Program-made: the position numbers and the translations under genes
DNA from: JALZVT01 sp964611345
GTDB taxonomy: Bacteria > Pseudomonadota > Gammaproteobacteria > Pseudomonadales > Azotimanducaceae
DNA: 64,000 nt
Reading direction: 5' to 3'
Assembly: GCA_964611345.1 (NCBI GenBank)
Contig: CAZSYU010000001.1
Location: forward strand, 1 to 64,000
Notes under the pieces: model-generated
Seen by the model: the letters and a program-made list of their open reading frames with translations, nothing else
What the model was told of the DNA's origin: nothing
Databases searched by the model: none
In this document: positions 52,157 through 61,503 of the stretch, piece by piece
How the letters are laid out: each line of letters starts with the position of its first letter
Numbering within the stretch: the stretch's first letter is position 1

Positions 52157-52696
52157 TTACGAGGCCTTGCGCGCCGGCAACCGCCAATCGGGACGAATGA
52201 AGTGGCAGGTGTAACCATTGGGGATGCGCTCGAGATAGTCTTGATGCTCGGGTTCTGCTTCCCAAAAGTCACCCACAGGTTCGACCTCGGTGACTACCTT
52301 GCCCGGCCACAATTTGCTGGCATCAACGTCGGCGATGGTGTCGAGAGCGGTTTGCTGCTGCGCTGCATTCTCATAGTAGATCGCCGAGCGATAAGACATG
52401 CCCATGTCGTTGCCCTGCCGATTTGGTGTAGAGGGATCATGGATTTGAAAAAAGAACTCCAGCAACTGCCTGTAGCTCAGCACGTTTGGATCAAAGAAAA
52501 TCTCAATGGCTTCTGCGTGGGTGCCGTGATTGCGATAGGTGGCATTCGGGATATCGCCACCGCTGTAGCCAACTCGCGTAGAGTGAACGCCAGGCATTTT
52601 GCGAATCAGATCCTGCATGCCCCAGAAGCAACCGCCGGCGAGCACCGCGCGTTCGGCTGGCGATTCAGTACCTGAGTTGTTTGTGGTGTCAGTCAT
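52157..52696 (-). CDS. msrA: Peptide methionine (S)-S-oxide reductase
   Basis: MsrA of 179 residues. The catalytic C23 is in GGCFWGMQ, followed by GVHSTRVGYSGGDI and the NHGTHAEAIEIFFDP segment, all diagnostic. It repairs oxidised methionine in proteins using thioredoxin. There is no second Cys near the C-terminus in the usual GCG pattern, so recycling may differ. No msrB is adjacent. The 5' leader holds two copies of a 10-bp direct repeat. Confidence 0.95.
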   Translation of the reverse strand: MTDTTNNSGTESPAERAVLAGGCFWGMQDLIRKMPGVHSTRVGYSGGDIPNATYRNHGTHAEAIEIFFDPNVLSYRQLLEFFFQIHDPSTPNRQGNDMGMSYRSAIYYENAAQQQTALDTIADVDASKLWPGKVVTEVEPVGDFWEAEPEHQDYLERIPNGYTCHFIRPDWRLPARKAS

Positions 52697-52706
52697 GCGG
52701 CGGCTC

Positions 52707-52729
52707 CTTCTTGTTCAGGCTTCTTGTTC
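52707..52729 (-). repeat. 10-bp direct repeat in the msrA leader
   Basis: CTTCTTGTTC occurs at 52707-52716 and again at 52720-52729 (GAACAAGAAG twice in the sense of msrA). The nearer copy merges with the purine-rich ribosome site. It may be chance. Confidence 0.5.
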
Positions 52730-52848
52730 GAGTTGCGAAGAGTAGGCATTCTAGCACGCTTACGTAAAGCGTCCGTCAAAGGCTGAACAACACATAGGCT
52801 CGTTTTTGTTTAGTTTTCGCCCCCCTTTTACGACCAGGAGGAGAGCCT

Positions 52849-54084
52849 GTGTCCCAGTCCGAAACTCTACCCAGGGTAATCATTGCGGGCGGTGGTATTG
52901 GCGGCCTGACCGCTGCGCTCTGTCTGGCCCAGCGCGGCATGCAGGTTGAGTTGTGTGAGCAGGCCGCGGAATTTGGCGACGCCGGGGCAGGCATTCAGCT
53001 ATCGCCAAACTGTTCGCGTGTGTTGCACGCACTTGGCCTTGAGGCAGCCTTGAAGTCGAAGGGTTTCCTGCCTGATGGAACCCAGTTTCGGCAGTGGCGC
53101 ACGGGCCGGGTGATCTCAGAGTCGACACTGGGACAGGCTGTCATCGATGAGTATGGTGCGCCTTATTATCACATTCATCGCGGCGATCTGGTGCAGGTGC
53201 TCCTCGATGCGGCCAGGGCGCAGCCAGGTATTAGTCTGCGTGCGGGCGTGTTTGTCAGCGGCTTCGCCGAGACTGCAGAGGGAGTACAGGTACAGCTCAA
53301 TCACTCACACGCAGATCAGCAAGCCCTTATCAGTAACGAACTGCGTGGCGAGGTGTTGATCGGTGCGGATGGCATTCACTCGACAGTGCGTGCAACGCTT
53401 TGGGGCGAAGATAAACCGCAGTTTACGGGTAACGTTGCTTGGCGGGCTCTGGTGCCAGTTGCAAGCTTGCCGCAGGGCATGGTTTTGCCGAAGTCCACCG
53501 TGTGGTGGGGACCGGGAAAACACTTTGTGCATTATTACGTTCGTGGCGGAGCGTTAGTTAACTGCGTGTGCGTGGTTGAAGCAGCGGATTGGCAACAGGA
53601 ATCCTGGACCGAGCGTGGTGAGCTTGGGCAGTTGCAAGCGCAGTTCGCAGGCTGGCACCCCTCGATTGCTGAACTGATTCGGAACATTGATAGTGCATCG
53701 CTGTATCGTTGGGCACTCTACGATCGTGCGCCCATGTCGACCTGGGGCCAGGGCCGGGTCTCGTTACTGGGCGATGCCTGTCATCCAACATTGCCGTTTA
53801 TGGCCCAAGGTGCTGCCATGGCCATAGAAGACGCGGCAGTACTTGCGAGTTGTCTTGCGCAAGCGACCGACGGTATCGATCGCGCATTGCAGCGCTATGA
53901 AGGTTTACGTCGCCGCCGCACGGCCAGCATTCAAACCGGCTCGCGCCGCAACGCCACGGTGTTTCATTTATCTGGCGTGAAGGCCTGGTTGCGTGATCGC
54001 GCAGCGCGTCGCGCCGGTGGGGCAACCATGCGGCGGTTGTTCAGTTACAACGCCCTGACGGCTGCGGATAGCCATCTGTCCTAG
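52849..54084 (+). CDS. FAD-dependent aromatic hydroxylase (salicylate hydroxylase-like)
   Basis: Class A flavin monooxygenase of 411 residues starting at GTG, with AGGAGG seven bases upstream. Motifs: IIAGGGIGGLTAALCLAQRG (FAD Rossmann), the DG motif in IGADGIHSTVRATLWG, and the GD motif in LLGDACHPTLPFMAQG. This set marks salicylate-1-monooxygenase-like and related phenol hydroxylases. It would hydroxylate an aromatic ring with NAD(P)H and oxygen. No ring-cleavage dioxygenase is in the window. It converges on the dioxygenase gene with 4 bp between stops. Confidence 0.88.
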   Translation: MSQSETLPRVIIAGGGIGGLTAALCLAQRGMQVELCEQAAEFGDAGAGIQLSPNCSRVLHALGLEAALKSKGFLPDGTQFRQWRTGRVISESTLGQAVIDEYGAPYYHIHRGDLVQVLLDAARAQPGISLRAGVFVSGFAETAEGVQVQLNHSHADQQALISNELRGEVLIGADGIHSTVRATLWGEDKPQFTGNVAWRALVPVASLPQGMVLPKSTVWWGPGKHFVHYYVRGGALVNCVCVVEAADWQQESWTERGELGQLQAQFAGWHPSIAELIRNIDSASLYRWALYDRAPMSTWGQGRVSLLGDACHPTLPFMAQGAAMAIEDAAVLASCLAQATDGIDRALQRYEGLRRRRTASIQTGSRRNATVFHLSGVKAWLRDRAARRAGGATMRRLFSYNALTAADSHLS

Positions 54085-54088
54085 GTTA

Positions 54089-55084
54089 TTAGTCCCAACC
54101 TGCCAGGCGGCGTTGGCGGCTATTTAGTTGTGGCGCGCTTGGCCAGGTATAGGCTGCAAAATTCTCAGCCGCTTTTATTTGGGGGAACTCATCAGCGTTG
54201 ATGAAGCGGTCGCTCCAGTTGGTGGTGGAGGTGCAGTTGTTAACAGCGGCCTGCCGTTGTGCAAGTACCTTAGGGTTCGATTTCGCGCGCGGCATCATGC
54301 ACACAAGGCTTGCGGCCCGGAGTAGTTGTTTGTTGTCCGGTGGAGTTTTGGTACCCGGACTGCTGCAGTGAATGGTTCGTGAATCCCACAGCAGCATGTC
54401 GCCGGCTTCCATGTGGGCCTGGATGGGCTGAGTGTCAGCCAGTAGTTGGTCCTGGTTGGGGAAACGGAAATGGTCGATGCTCGGGTGAATGCGTGCCAGT
54501 CGGTCAGGGTAAGCCTGTGGAATGGACTCGAAGCGCTTGTGGCTGCCCGGGATAACCACGTTGCCGCCGGTTGCCTCCGAGGTAGCCAGCAGATTAACCA
54601 CGCCCTGTACACAATGTTTGCCGGGTCGGCCTATGGGGTGTTGGTCGATGTGCAGCCAGGTGGGGCCATCGTTGGTGCGCCAGGCGGGGTTGTGTGTCCA
54701 GGGGCGCCAGATAGCGACGCCATCAAAACTCGTTAACAGATCAGAATCGTCCCACACCGCAGCGAAGCTATCTTGGACCGCTGTCTGATCGCGAATAAAC
54801 CACTGCGCTTTGCAGTGCCCTATGCCATAGCTTGGCAGAATGCCGCCGTGCACGGCGGTTGGCCAGTTAGCATCGCCCCAGCTGTCGACGTTGTTTCGAT
54901 CTATGCCGGTGTTCAAACCTTCAAGGTAATCCCACAGCAGCGTCAGCGCGGTGTCAGCCTGGGCGTTGGTTAACGCATTGCGAACAACCACAAAACCATG
55001 TTCGTCCAAATATTCCACACTCGCGGCAGACCCTGGAGTGAAACGTGGTACTTCCTGATAGCGAATCGAGATTGGGTTGTCCAT
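54089..55084 (-). CDS. Phytanoyl-CoA dioxygenase family Fe(II)/2-oxoglutarate oxygenase
   Basis: A 331-residue PhyH-like dioxygenase. The iron triad candidates are H145-x-D147 in WLHIDQHP and H239 in WDSRTIHCSSPG, with a following basic residue for 2-oxoglutarate. Core segments include GFVVVRNALTN near the N-terminus and TGGNVVIPGSHKRFES. Such enzymes hydroxylate CoA esters or small molecules. The crotonase gene lies just upstream on the same strand (18 bp), so a shared fatty or branched acyl substrate is possible. Confidence 0.85.
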   Translation of the reverse strand: MDNPISIRYQEVPRFTPGSAASVEYLDEHGFVVVRNALTNAQADTALTLLWDYLEGLNTGIDRNNVDSWGDANWPTAVHGGILPSYGIGHCKAQWFIRDQTAVQDSFAAVWDDSDLLTSFDGVAIWRPWTHNPAWRTNDGPTWLHIDQHPIGRPGKHCVQGVVNLLATSEATGGNVVIPGSHKRFESIPQAYPDRLARIHPSIDHFRFPNQDQLLADTQPIQAHMEAGDMLLWDSRTIHCSSPGTKTPPDNKQLLRAASLVCMMPRAKSNPKVLAQRQAAVNNCTSTTNWSDRFINADEFPQIKAAENFAAYTWPSAPQLNSRQRRLAGWD

Positions 55085-55102
55085 GGTTTAACTCTCTAAA
55101 TA

Positions 55103-55918
55103 TTACTCTTTAGCCGCGAGCTTTTTCTTCAGGTATTTTTCCCGGGTATCAGCATGACCCAAATGCTGCAGGCTAAAGGCGGCCTGTTGCGCGCTCCAGA
55201 AGCCTTGCGCGTCGAGTGCCTGGTTGCAGGACAGCTTGGCGAGCTTCAGCGAAAAACTGGGGCGAGCGGCTATCTTGCGGGCAAGCTCAAGCGTTTTTTC
55301 GGCCAGTTCGTCGACCTCAAAGACATGATTCAGCATGCCAAAGTTATAGGCCTGATCTGCCGTGACCGGTTCGCCGGTGAAGAGCATTTCCTTGGCTTTG
55401 CGAATACCTAACTCCCAGGGGTGCGCAAACCATTCGACACCATTGACGCCAAAGTCGACGGTCATGTCAGTAAAGGTGGCGTCTCGGCTTGCCACAATCA
55501 GGTCGCAAACCCACATCAACATCAAACCGCCAGCGATGGTTTTGCCGTGTACTTGCGCGATGGTGGGCTTGGGCAATTGTTGCCAGCGACGACACATGTT
55601 GAGGTAGACCTCTTCCTCGAACGCCATATGACCTTCGGCGCCGCCTTTGGTCATGCCCCCGGAGATCCCGATGCTGGGCATTTCGTAGTCTTCGGTGTCC
55701 CGCATGTCATGACCCGAGCAAAAGTGGGGACCGTTGCCTGCGAGAATAATCACCTTTATGTCATCATCGAAGGCCGCTTTAGTGAGCGCGTCGTTCAGAT
55801 CGTAAGTCATGCGCCGACTCTGGGCGTTGCGGGCCTTGGGTCTGTTTAGCACGATGCGTGCAATACCCGGCTCTGGTGTTTCGTACAGAACGGTCGCTGC
55901 CTGATTGGATTCGGTCAC
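55103..55918 (-). CDS. Enoyl-CoA hydratase/isomerase (crotonase)
   Basis: Crotonase-family protein of about 271 residues. I start at GTG 55918, which has GGAG six or seven bases upstream; the frame extends to 56017 but would run into the regulator gene. Motifs: ARIVLNRPKARNAQS, the oxyanion loop GPHFCSGHDM, and KPTIAQVHGKTIAGGLMLMW with the second oxyanion Gly. The usual Glu pair is not clearly present in the FGVNGVEW area, so isomerase or another activity is possible. Followed by the phytanoyl-type dioxygenase gene. Confidence 0.84.
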   Translation of the reverse strand: MTESNQAATVLYETPEPGIARIVLNRPKARNAQSRRMTYDLNDALTKAAFDDDIKVIILAGNGPHFCSGHDMRDTEDYEMPSIGISGGMTKGGAEGHMAFEEEVYLNMCRRWQQLPKPTIAQVHGKTIAGGLMLMWVCDLIVASRDATFTDMTVDFGVNGVEWFAHPWELGIRKAKEMLFTGEPVTADQAYNFGMLNHVFEVDELAEKTLELARKIAARPSFSLKLAKLSCNQALDAQGFWSAQQAAFSLQHLGHADTREKYLKKKLAAKE

Positions 55919-55976
55919 GGTGGGCTCCGAAGCTAAGTGACCCGCCAATATACACCGCGAGGTACGCTGTTGTCCG

Positions 55977-57800
55977 TCAGGCGCTCGCGGCAGTGCGCTG
56001 GGATTCATCGTGCGCATCTTTCAGGGTGGCGAGAACCAGCTCGGGGGCGATGAATGCCAAGAAAAAACGTCCGTTTGCTCCCGTCACAATCTGCACGCAG
56101 TGACTGCCGTTGGCTGCACTCATTCGTTGCAGACGCTCTGCACGTTCCTTACGCCCGGTCGATTCTGCCGCACCGATGATGAGGCGAATTGGCAGTGACA
56201 GCCCGGTTATCAGTGGTGTCCAATCGAGAGTCATTGCCTCTTCGTCGTGCAGAAAGCCTCGATAGCCCTGCGCCAGGGTGAGGCGCCCGCCGTGTTCGAG
56301 ATCTTGCAGATGCTCGGGAGTATTGATAACGGCCAGGTCGGCAGGTACAGAACCATAAACTGTTTGGAGAAATCGTTTGGTACCTACCCGCGCATACATG
56401 GCAAAACCGGCCTGCACGGCGAAGCGCAGCATTGACGGGGCGATAGACGCCATGTTCGAAATGAAGGTGGCGTAACGAGTCGTGTCGGATTGGTCGGCGG
56501 ATGTTCTGGGCAGCGACGGACTTAGTGCCGTGATACTGCTGCAGCGCTGGGGCTTAGTCTGGGCATAGCGACAGGCGAAGTAGATGCCATTGCCGTGCGC
56601 AAGTATGGGCATTGACGTAGCGTCACGGGTGGCGGTGCAGTTGTCGATGGCAGTGGACAGATCTTTTATGGTCTGACTAATGCGCGTTTCAAGCTCAGCG
56701 TCGTCGAGCAAATCTGAGTTGCCGTAGCCGTAGCGTGACACCACCACAAAATGCAGATCAGGGTCACATTTGAGCAATGGCAGTAAAAAGCCGTCGCCGA
56801 TTACCTCATCGTGAAACACGAGTGTTGGGGGTTGATTCGTATCGCCATACTGCAACAATTCCATCTGTCGATTCGGGGCAACGCGAATCAAGTCGGATTG
56901 CGGCGTTGTGTGAGTATCATTACTCGCGACAGTGTTCGCTTTCGTCTTTGCGTCGTAGGTACTTTGCGCATCACCACTGGAACGGGCCTCGGCCTGCTGC
57001 GCCATCATGGAAAATCCGATGGTCATTCGAATCAGCTCTAGCTGACTATGGGTGCCGGTTTTGGCCAGCAGTTCGCGAATTTGGGTGCGCACCGTTTCTC
57101 GCGATGTGCCCCTGGAGGTGGCGATTGTGGCGCTGATTTCGCCAGCTACCAGCGCCTGGACAATCTGGGTCTCGGCGCTGGTCAAATCGAATGCTCTTGC
57201 GAGTAGGGGGCCGAGTGAATCGGGCCAGATTATTTCAGCACAGCGCAGCAGCACCGCCGCGTCACTGCCTTGGCCGGCTGGCGTCAACAAGATCACCAGC
57301 GGTCGATCATCATCCGCACGATTCAGGCGCAAGACGCGCGCCTCGGCTGGTCGATTATTCTTCGGACCTTTGGCTTGGTCAATCAGTTGGGCCATGACGG
57401 CAGCTACCAGGGATTGCGCGGCGGGAGTGAAATCCAGCGCCTCAAGGGTCGTGCCAACGCGGGCACTGAGCAGGGCGACGGCGCCCGGGTTAGTCTCAAG
57501 CACACGCCCACCTGGGCTCAGCGAAAACTCTGGCATGGCGGGTGGAGCGCTGGTTTCTGCCTTCCAGTCGTCTTTGTGTACCCGCTCGAGAATGGTTGAG
57601 GCGCGCTCAAAGTGCTCAGCCAGTGGTTCGTTGATTGTTTCTAGCGGTGGCTGGTCTGCGGCCAGCTTTAGTTCTTTGTACCACCGATCGACCAGTTCGC
57701 TGTAGCGGCTTGGGTCGAGCGCCACCTCATAAACGGCGTCAACGAGATCGCCTGGCGGCGGATCGGATGGCTCGTCGGCTGGGGGTATCTTGTCGACCAT
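55977..57800 (-). CDS. PAS-LuxR-type regulator fused to a degenerate alpha/beta-hydrolase domain
   Basis: A 607-residue fusion protein. Residues about 85-190 look like a PAS-type sensor (FSLSPGGRVLETNPGAVALL). Residues about 205-262 are a LuxR/GerE helix-turn-helix (DLTSAETQIVQALVAGEI, then SRETVRTQIRELLAKTGT). Residues about 310-590 resemble an alpha/beta hydrolase: LLQYGDTNQPPTLVFHD as the first strand and oxyanion region, then the elbow AHGNGIYFACRY, where N404 stands in place of the nucleophilic Ser. The hydrolase part is probably a ligand-binding sensor and not an enzyme. No good ribosome site precedes the ATG. The gene is a lone unit beside the crotonase/dioxygenase pair and fumarase. 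Confidence 0.78.
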   Translation of the reverse strand: MVDKIPPADEPSDPPPGDLVDAVYEVALDPSRYSELVDRWYKELKLAADQPPLETINEPLAEHFERASTILERVHKDDWKAETSAPPAMPEFSLSPGGRVLETNPGAVALLSARVGTTLEALDFTPAAQSLVAAVMAQLIDQAKGPKNNRPAEARVLRLNRADDDRPLVILLTPAGQGSDAAVLLRCAEIIWPDSLGPLLARAFDLTSAETQIVQALVAGEISATIATSRGTSRETVRTQIRELLAKTGTHSQLELIRMTIGFSMMAQQAEARSSGDAQSTYDAKTKANTVASNDTHTTPQSDLIRVAPNRQMELLQYGDTNQPPTLVFHDEVIGDGFLLPLLKCDPDLHFVVVSRYGYGNSDLLDDAELETRISQTIKDLSTAIDNCTATRDATSMPILAHGNGIYFACRYAQTKPQRCSSITALSPSLPRTSADQSDTTRYATFISNMASIAPSMLRFAVQAGFAMYARVGTKRFLQTVYGSVPADLAVINTPEHLQDLEHGGRLTLAQGYRGFLHDEEAMTLDWTPLITGLSLPIRLIIGAAESTGRKERAERLQRMSAANGSHCVQIVTGANGRFFLAFIAPELVLATLKDAHDESQRTAASA

Positions 57801-57908
57801 AACTTTTTAGATCATATCAAAAAATATGCCTGTCGTAGCCGGTTTAGCCTGTTCCGCGCAACGGTGTCGTGGGAGAATCGATTGCCAGTGGAGTAATCAG
57901 GGGCCCTT

Positions 57909-59432
57909 ATGACCGTCATAAAACAAGATGATCTCATCGCGAGCGTGGCTGACGCTTTGCAGTTCATTTCTTATTACCACCCGGTCGACTTTATTCGGGC
58001 GTTGCGCGGTGCCTACGAGCGCGAAGAATCGCCTGCAGCCAAGGCAGCTCTTAATCAGGTGCTTGTTAACTCGCGCATGTGTGCAATCGGCAAGCGGCCG
58101 ATTTGCCAGGACACTGGCATCGTGATTGTTTACCTCGACGTGGGCATGGACGTGACCTGGGATGCGGACCTGTCAGTGGACGAGATGGTCAACGAGGGCG
58201 TACGGCGTGGCTATAATTTCTCTGAGAACGTGCTGCGGGCTTCGGTGTTGAGCGACCCGGATGGTCTGCGGGCCAACACCAAGGACAACACGCCGGCCAT
58301 TATTCACTATCGGGTGGTGCCTGGTGACAAGCTGTCAATTGAGGTGGCTGCAAAAGGTGGTGGGAGTGAAGCAAAAGCCAAATTTGCGATGCTGAACCCG
58401 TCAGATTCCATTGTTGACTGGATCACCAGCGTGGTTCCCACCATGGGTGCCGGCTGGTGCCCGCCGGGTATTCTGGGCGTTGGTATCGGCGGCACGCCCG
58501 AGAAGGCCATGATGCTCGCAAAAGAGTCGTTGATGGAGCCGATTGATATTCACGACTTGCAGGAGCGTGGGGCAGAAACCAGGTCTGAAGAGCTGCGCCT
58601 GGAGCTGTTCGAGAAAGTGAATGCCATGGGCATTGGCGCGCAAGGTCTTGGTGGGCTCACGACAGTGCTCGATGTGAAAGTGAAAGACTGGCCAACACAT
58701 GCGGCCAATAAGCCGGTTGCCGTTATGCCCAATTGCACGGCCACGCGCCACGTGCACTTTGAACTGGATGGTTCGGGCCCGGCCGAGTTTACGCCGCCGG
58801 ATCTCTCTGAGTGGCCCGATCTCGACTTTGAGCTGGGCCCGGATGTGATTCGGGTGGATCTCGACACGCTCACGCCTGACGTGGTGCGGCAATGGAAAGC
58901 GGGTGATACCTTGTTGCTCAGCGGCAAACTGCTGACCGGTCGCGATGCCGCGCACAAACGCATGATCGATATGATCGAGAAGGGCGAGCCGCTGCCGGTC
59001 GATTTTAAAAATCGGATGATCTACTACGTGGGTCCGGTTGACCCGGTTGCCGGCGAGGTTGTGGGCCCAGCGGGCCCAACCACCGCTACGCGCATGGATA
59101 AGTTCACCGATACGCTACTTGCCGAGACTGGCCTGCTTGGCATGGTCGGCAAGGCGGAGCGTGGCCCCGAGGCCATTGCGGCCATTAAAGCTCATCAGGC
59201 GGTGTCAATGATCGCCGTAGGCGGTGCAGCTTATCTTGTGGCCAAGGCGATTGTAGCTTCGAAGGTTGTGGCATTTGAGGAGTTGGGCATGGAGGCCATT
59301 CACGAATTTGAAGTGAAGGACATGCCCGTGACGCTGGCGGTTGATTCAACCGGTGAGTCTGTACACACGGCTGGACCAAAAATCTGGTCAGCAAAAATGG
59401 CCGAGCGTATTGCCACTGCAACCGTTAGCTGA
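57909..59432 (+). CDS. Fumarate hydratase, class I (4Fe-4S)
   Basis: Class I fumarase of 507 residues, the length usual for pseudomonad-like FumA; it interconverts fumarate and malate in the TCA cycle. Candidate cluster Cys lie in RPICQDTGI, GAGWCPPGILG and MPNCTATRHVHF. The C-terminal beta domain includes GPAGPTTATRMDKFTD and VGGAAYLVAKAIVASK. GGGG precedes the ATG. Tartrate dehydratase is related but is usually in two subunits. This is the one clear core-metabolism gene of the window. Confidence 0.92.
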   Translation: MTVIKQDDLIASVADALQFISYYHPVDFIRALRGAYEREESPAAKAALNQVLVNSRMCAIGKRPICQDTGIVIVYLDVGMDVTWDADLSVDEMVNEGVRRGYNFSENVLRASVLSDPDGLRANTKDNTPAIIHYRVVPGDKLSIEVAAKGGGSEAKAKFAMLNPSDSIVDWITSVVPTMGAGWCPPGILGVGIGGTPEKAMMLAKESLMEPIDIHDLQERGAETRSEELRLELFEKVNAMGIGAQGLGGLTTVLDVKVKDWPTHAANKPVAVMPNCTATRHVHFELDGSGPAEFTPPDLSEWPDLDFELGPDVIRVDLDTLTPDVVRQWKAGDTLLLSGKLLTGRDAAHKRMIDMIEKGEPLPVDFKNRMIYYVGPVDPVAGEVVGPAGPTTATRMDKFTDTLLAETGLLGMVGKAERGPEAIAAIKAHQAVSMIAVGGAAYLVAKAIVASKVVAFEELGMEAIHEFEVKDMPVTLAVDSTGESVHTAGPKIWSAKMAERIATATVS

Positions 59433-59453
59433 CCCGGGCGCGAACTGAGCGCC

Positions 59454-60776
59454 CTATAAAAACCAGACCAGCCGCAGATAGTATTGACGACTGGTGCCGG
59501 TGAGTAACTCGTCCGCAAAGGGTTGTTGCGGGCTCAGCACAGCGCCGCCGAACTCATCACCCGAGCCGCCGGTAGGAACGATGGCGCCTGTCTCGATGGT
59601 CACATTGTTGCCTGCGGTGTAGGTGAACGCGCTTTGTACCAAGGGGGCGAAGTCGTCCAGATTTACGATGGCGGTTGTGGTGAAATTCAGCAGGGGGCTT
59701 AACCCCAGTCTGGTACCGGCGCTGAGATAGTTGCGCTCGGTAACAAACAACTCACCCCGGCCGAGACGGGCGATGGCATCGAGGCTTAAGTTGCTTAAGT
59801 TCTCTGCGGCGCGCCGGTTGCCGTAACCGTTATGGTAGTACTCCACAAAGCCGTAACCGAGCTGGTCGCGAAAGCCAAAGCCGTAGTCTAGATTCACAAC
59901 GATTGAGTGGGTTGTTTCACCTTGCTCGTGTGAGCCGACCCAGTTTAGTCGCCAGACCGCGCCTCCCAGCGGGCCTGACAGGCTGGCCATGGCGACATTG
60001 GCGTCGAAGTGGCGCGCGCCAATAACCTCATATTCAAGTGACTTAACGGTGCTGCGGTAGCGCAGTGCGTATGACCCTTGATCGGCGTGGGGATTTTGCT
60101 CGCCGCGTTCGCGCCGAAACACTGCAAAGGCCTCAAATTCGGAGCCATTGTTGCCGGAGCGGGTCAACAACAGGGCATCGCTGCCGGGTTTGAAGTCCCG
60201 GTCGGTGGCGGTGGGTGAAAACGGATTGAAAATATCCATGGGGTTGAACACTAAACCGCTGCCCAGCGATAGCGCCTGGCGGCCAAGTCGGGCTCGCCAG
60301 CGTTGTTTTTGCCAGACGAGTTGTGCGCGATCGAGGCGTGCGGCAACCGCGTGGCGCGAGCCGCTGGAAATTTGGGTGGTGAGATTGACCGCGCGTAACG
60401 CATCGCTGACCACATTAATACCCTCGCCAGAGGAAGCACCACCAAACAGGCCGCTATTTTCCAGCGTATCGCCCTGCAACGTGGTGAGTTCGCCGGCGAG
60501 CTCCCAACGCCAGGCGCTCTCGTTATCTGTGTTGGCTGTGAAACCCAGTGGGCCGCCCAGGGTGAGTCGCAAATCGAGATTGCTGCCGTAGGCGGGGTCC
60601 ACGCCAAAGCGTGTCACCTGATCATTGCGCGCGGCGTTGAGCCAGGTGCCAACCGCCTTCACCCGCCCATTGACCTCGACGGCATGGGTCAACTGGTTAC
60701 TGTGCTGCGCGCTCACGAGGCATAGCGCTAATACCAGCTGCGTACAGTAGCGTCGTATGTGTTGGGTCTGGGTCAG
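59454..60776 (-). CDS. Outer-membrane beta-barrel protein, probable CTG start
   Basis: A protein of about 440 residues with alternating strands rich in Tyr, Arg and Gly and a C-terminal aromatic end (YYLRLVWFL), as in outer-membrane barrels. The first ordinary start codon is GTG 60716, but this gives no signal peptide. The frame stays open upstream and encodes RRYCTQLVLALCLVSAQ, a good signal peptide. In that extension there is no ATG, GTG or TTG. A CTG at 60776 overlaps the stop TGA of the ATPase gene (CTGA), the same arrangement as the ATGA and GTGA couplings seen elsewhere here, with GAGGTG eleven bases upstream. ATA 60758 is another candidate. It closes an operon of two permeases and an ATPase. 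Confidence 0.65.
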   Translation of the reverse strand: MTQTQHIRRYCTQLVLALCLVSAQHSNQLTHAVEVNGRVKAVGTWLNAARNDQVTRFGVDPAYGSNLDLRLTLGGPLGFTANTDNESAWRWELAGELTTLQGDTLENSGLFGGASSGEGINVVSDALRAVNLTTQISSGSRHAVAARLDRAQLVWQKQRWRARLGRQALSLGSGLVFNPMDIFNPFSPTATDRDFKPGSDALLLTRSGNNGSEFEAFAVFRRERGEQNPHADQGSYALRYRSTVKSLEYEVIGARHFDANVAMASLSGPLGGAVWRLNWVGSHEQGETTHSIVVNLDYGFGFRDQLGYGFVEYYHNGYGNRRAAENLSNLSLDAIARLGRGELFVTERNYLSAGTRLGLSPLLNFTTTAIVNLDDFAPLVQSAFTYTAGNNVTIETGAIVPTGGSGDEFGGAVLSPQQPFADELLTGTSRQYYLRLVWFL

Positions 60777-61474
60777 GATTTCGCCAGCACCTCATCACTG
60801 ATGATCTTGCCATCGCGCATTTTGATTTGCCGCTGGGCGAAGTGCATTACCTCGGTGTCGTGGGTAACCATAACGATGGTGGTGCCAAGTGAACGGTTCA
60901 GTTCAGTCAGCAGGTCCATAAGGTCGGCGGTGGTTTGTGAGTCGAGATTGGCGCTCGGCTCATCCGCCAACAGCAGATCAGGTTCACTTGCAAGGGCACG
61001 TGCGATAGCGACGCGCTGCTGCTGGCCTCCCGACATCTCTGCGGGTCGCCGGTTGGCAAGTTCTTCCAGGCCAACGCGGTTGAGCATTTCCAGCGCCTGA
61101 GTCTTGCGCGTGGCCGCAGACTCACCCTGCAACTGCAACACAAACTCCACGTTCTCGCGAGCCGACAGAACGGGAATGAGGTTGTAGGACTGGAACACAA
61201 ACCCCAATCTTCGTAAACGTACGTCTGCGAGTTCTGTTTTGGTTAAGCCATTGAGCAGTTCATCCTGAATCCAGATTTGGCCGCTGGTGGGTTGGTCGAG
61301 CGCCCCCAACATGTTGAGTAGCGTTGACTTGCCCGAGCCTGAGGGACCAGCAATGCTGACGAACTCGCCAACATTCACTTGCAGATCGACGCTGTCGAGG
61401 GCGCGTACTTCGATGGTTTTTTCAGACCCCTGATAGTAGTAGCGGCTCAGGGCTTCGCAACGAACAATGGACAT
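60773..61474 (-). CDS. ABC transporter ATP-binding protein (LolD/MacB type)
   Basis: A 233-residue ATPase. Walker A is GPSGSGKSTLLNMLG, the signature is MSGGQQQRVAIARAL, and Walker B is DLLLADEPSANLD, followed by the His switch in MVTHD. The Q-loop region is FVFQSYNLIPVLSARENVEF. These traits mark the LolD/MacB/FtsE-like branch that works with FtsX-fold permeases. The permease genes lie directly upstream, 29 bp away. Confidence 0.95.
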   Translation of the reverse strand: MSIVRCEALSRYYYQGSEKTIEVRALDSVDLQVNVGEFVSIAGPSGSGKSTLLNMLGALDQPTSGQIWIQDELLNGLTKTELADVRLRRLGFVFQSYNLIPVLSARENVEFVLQLQGESAATRKTQALEMLNRVGLEELANRRPAEMSGGQQQRVAIARALASEPDLLLADEPSANLDSQTTADLMDLLTELNRSLGTTIVMVTHDTEVMHFAQRQIKMRDGKIISDEVLAKS

Positions 61475-61503
61475 CAGTTTTTCTCGATTAGCGAGTGCAT
61501 TGG

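Noticed and set aside
59436..59454. GGGCGC-GCGCCC hairpin between fumarase and barrel genes
   Set aside because: Good six-base stem but no T run on either side in the right sense, so I do not call it an intrinsic terminator.
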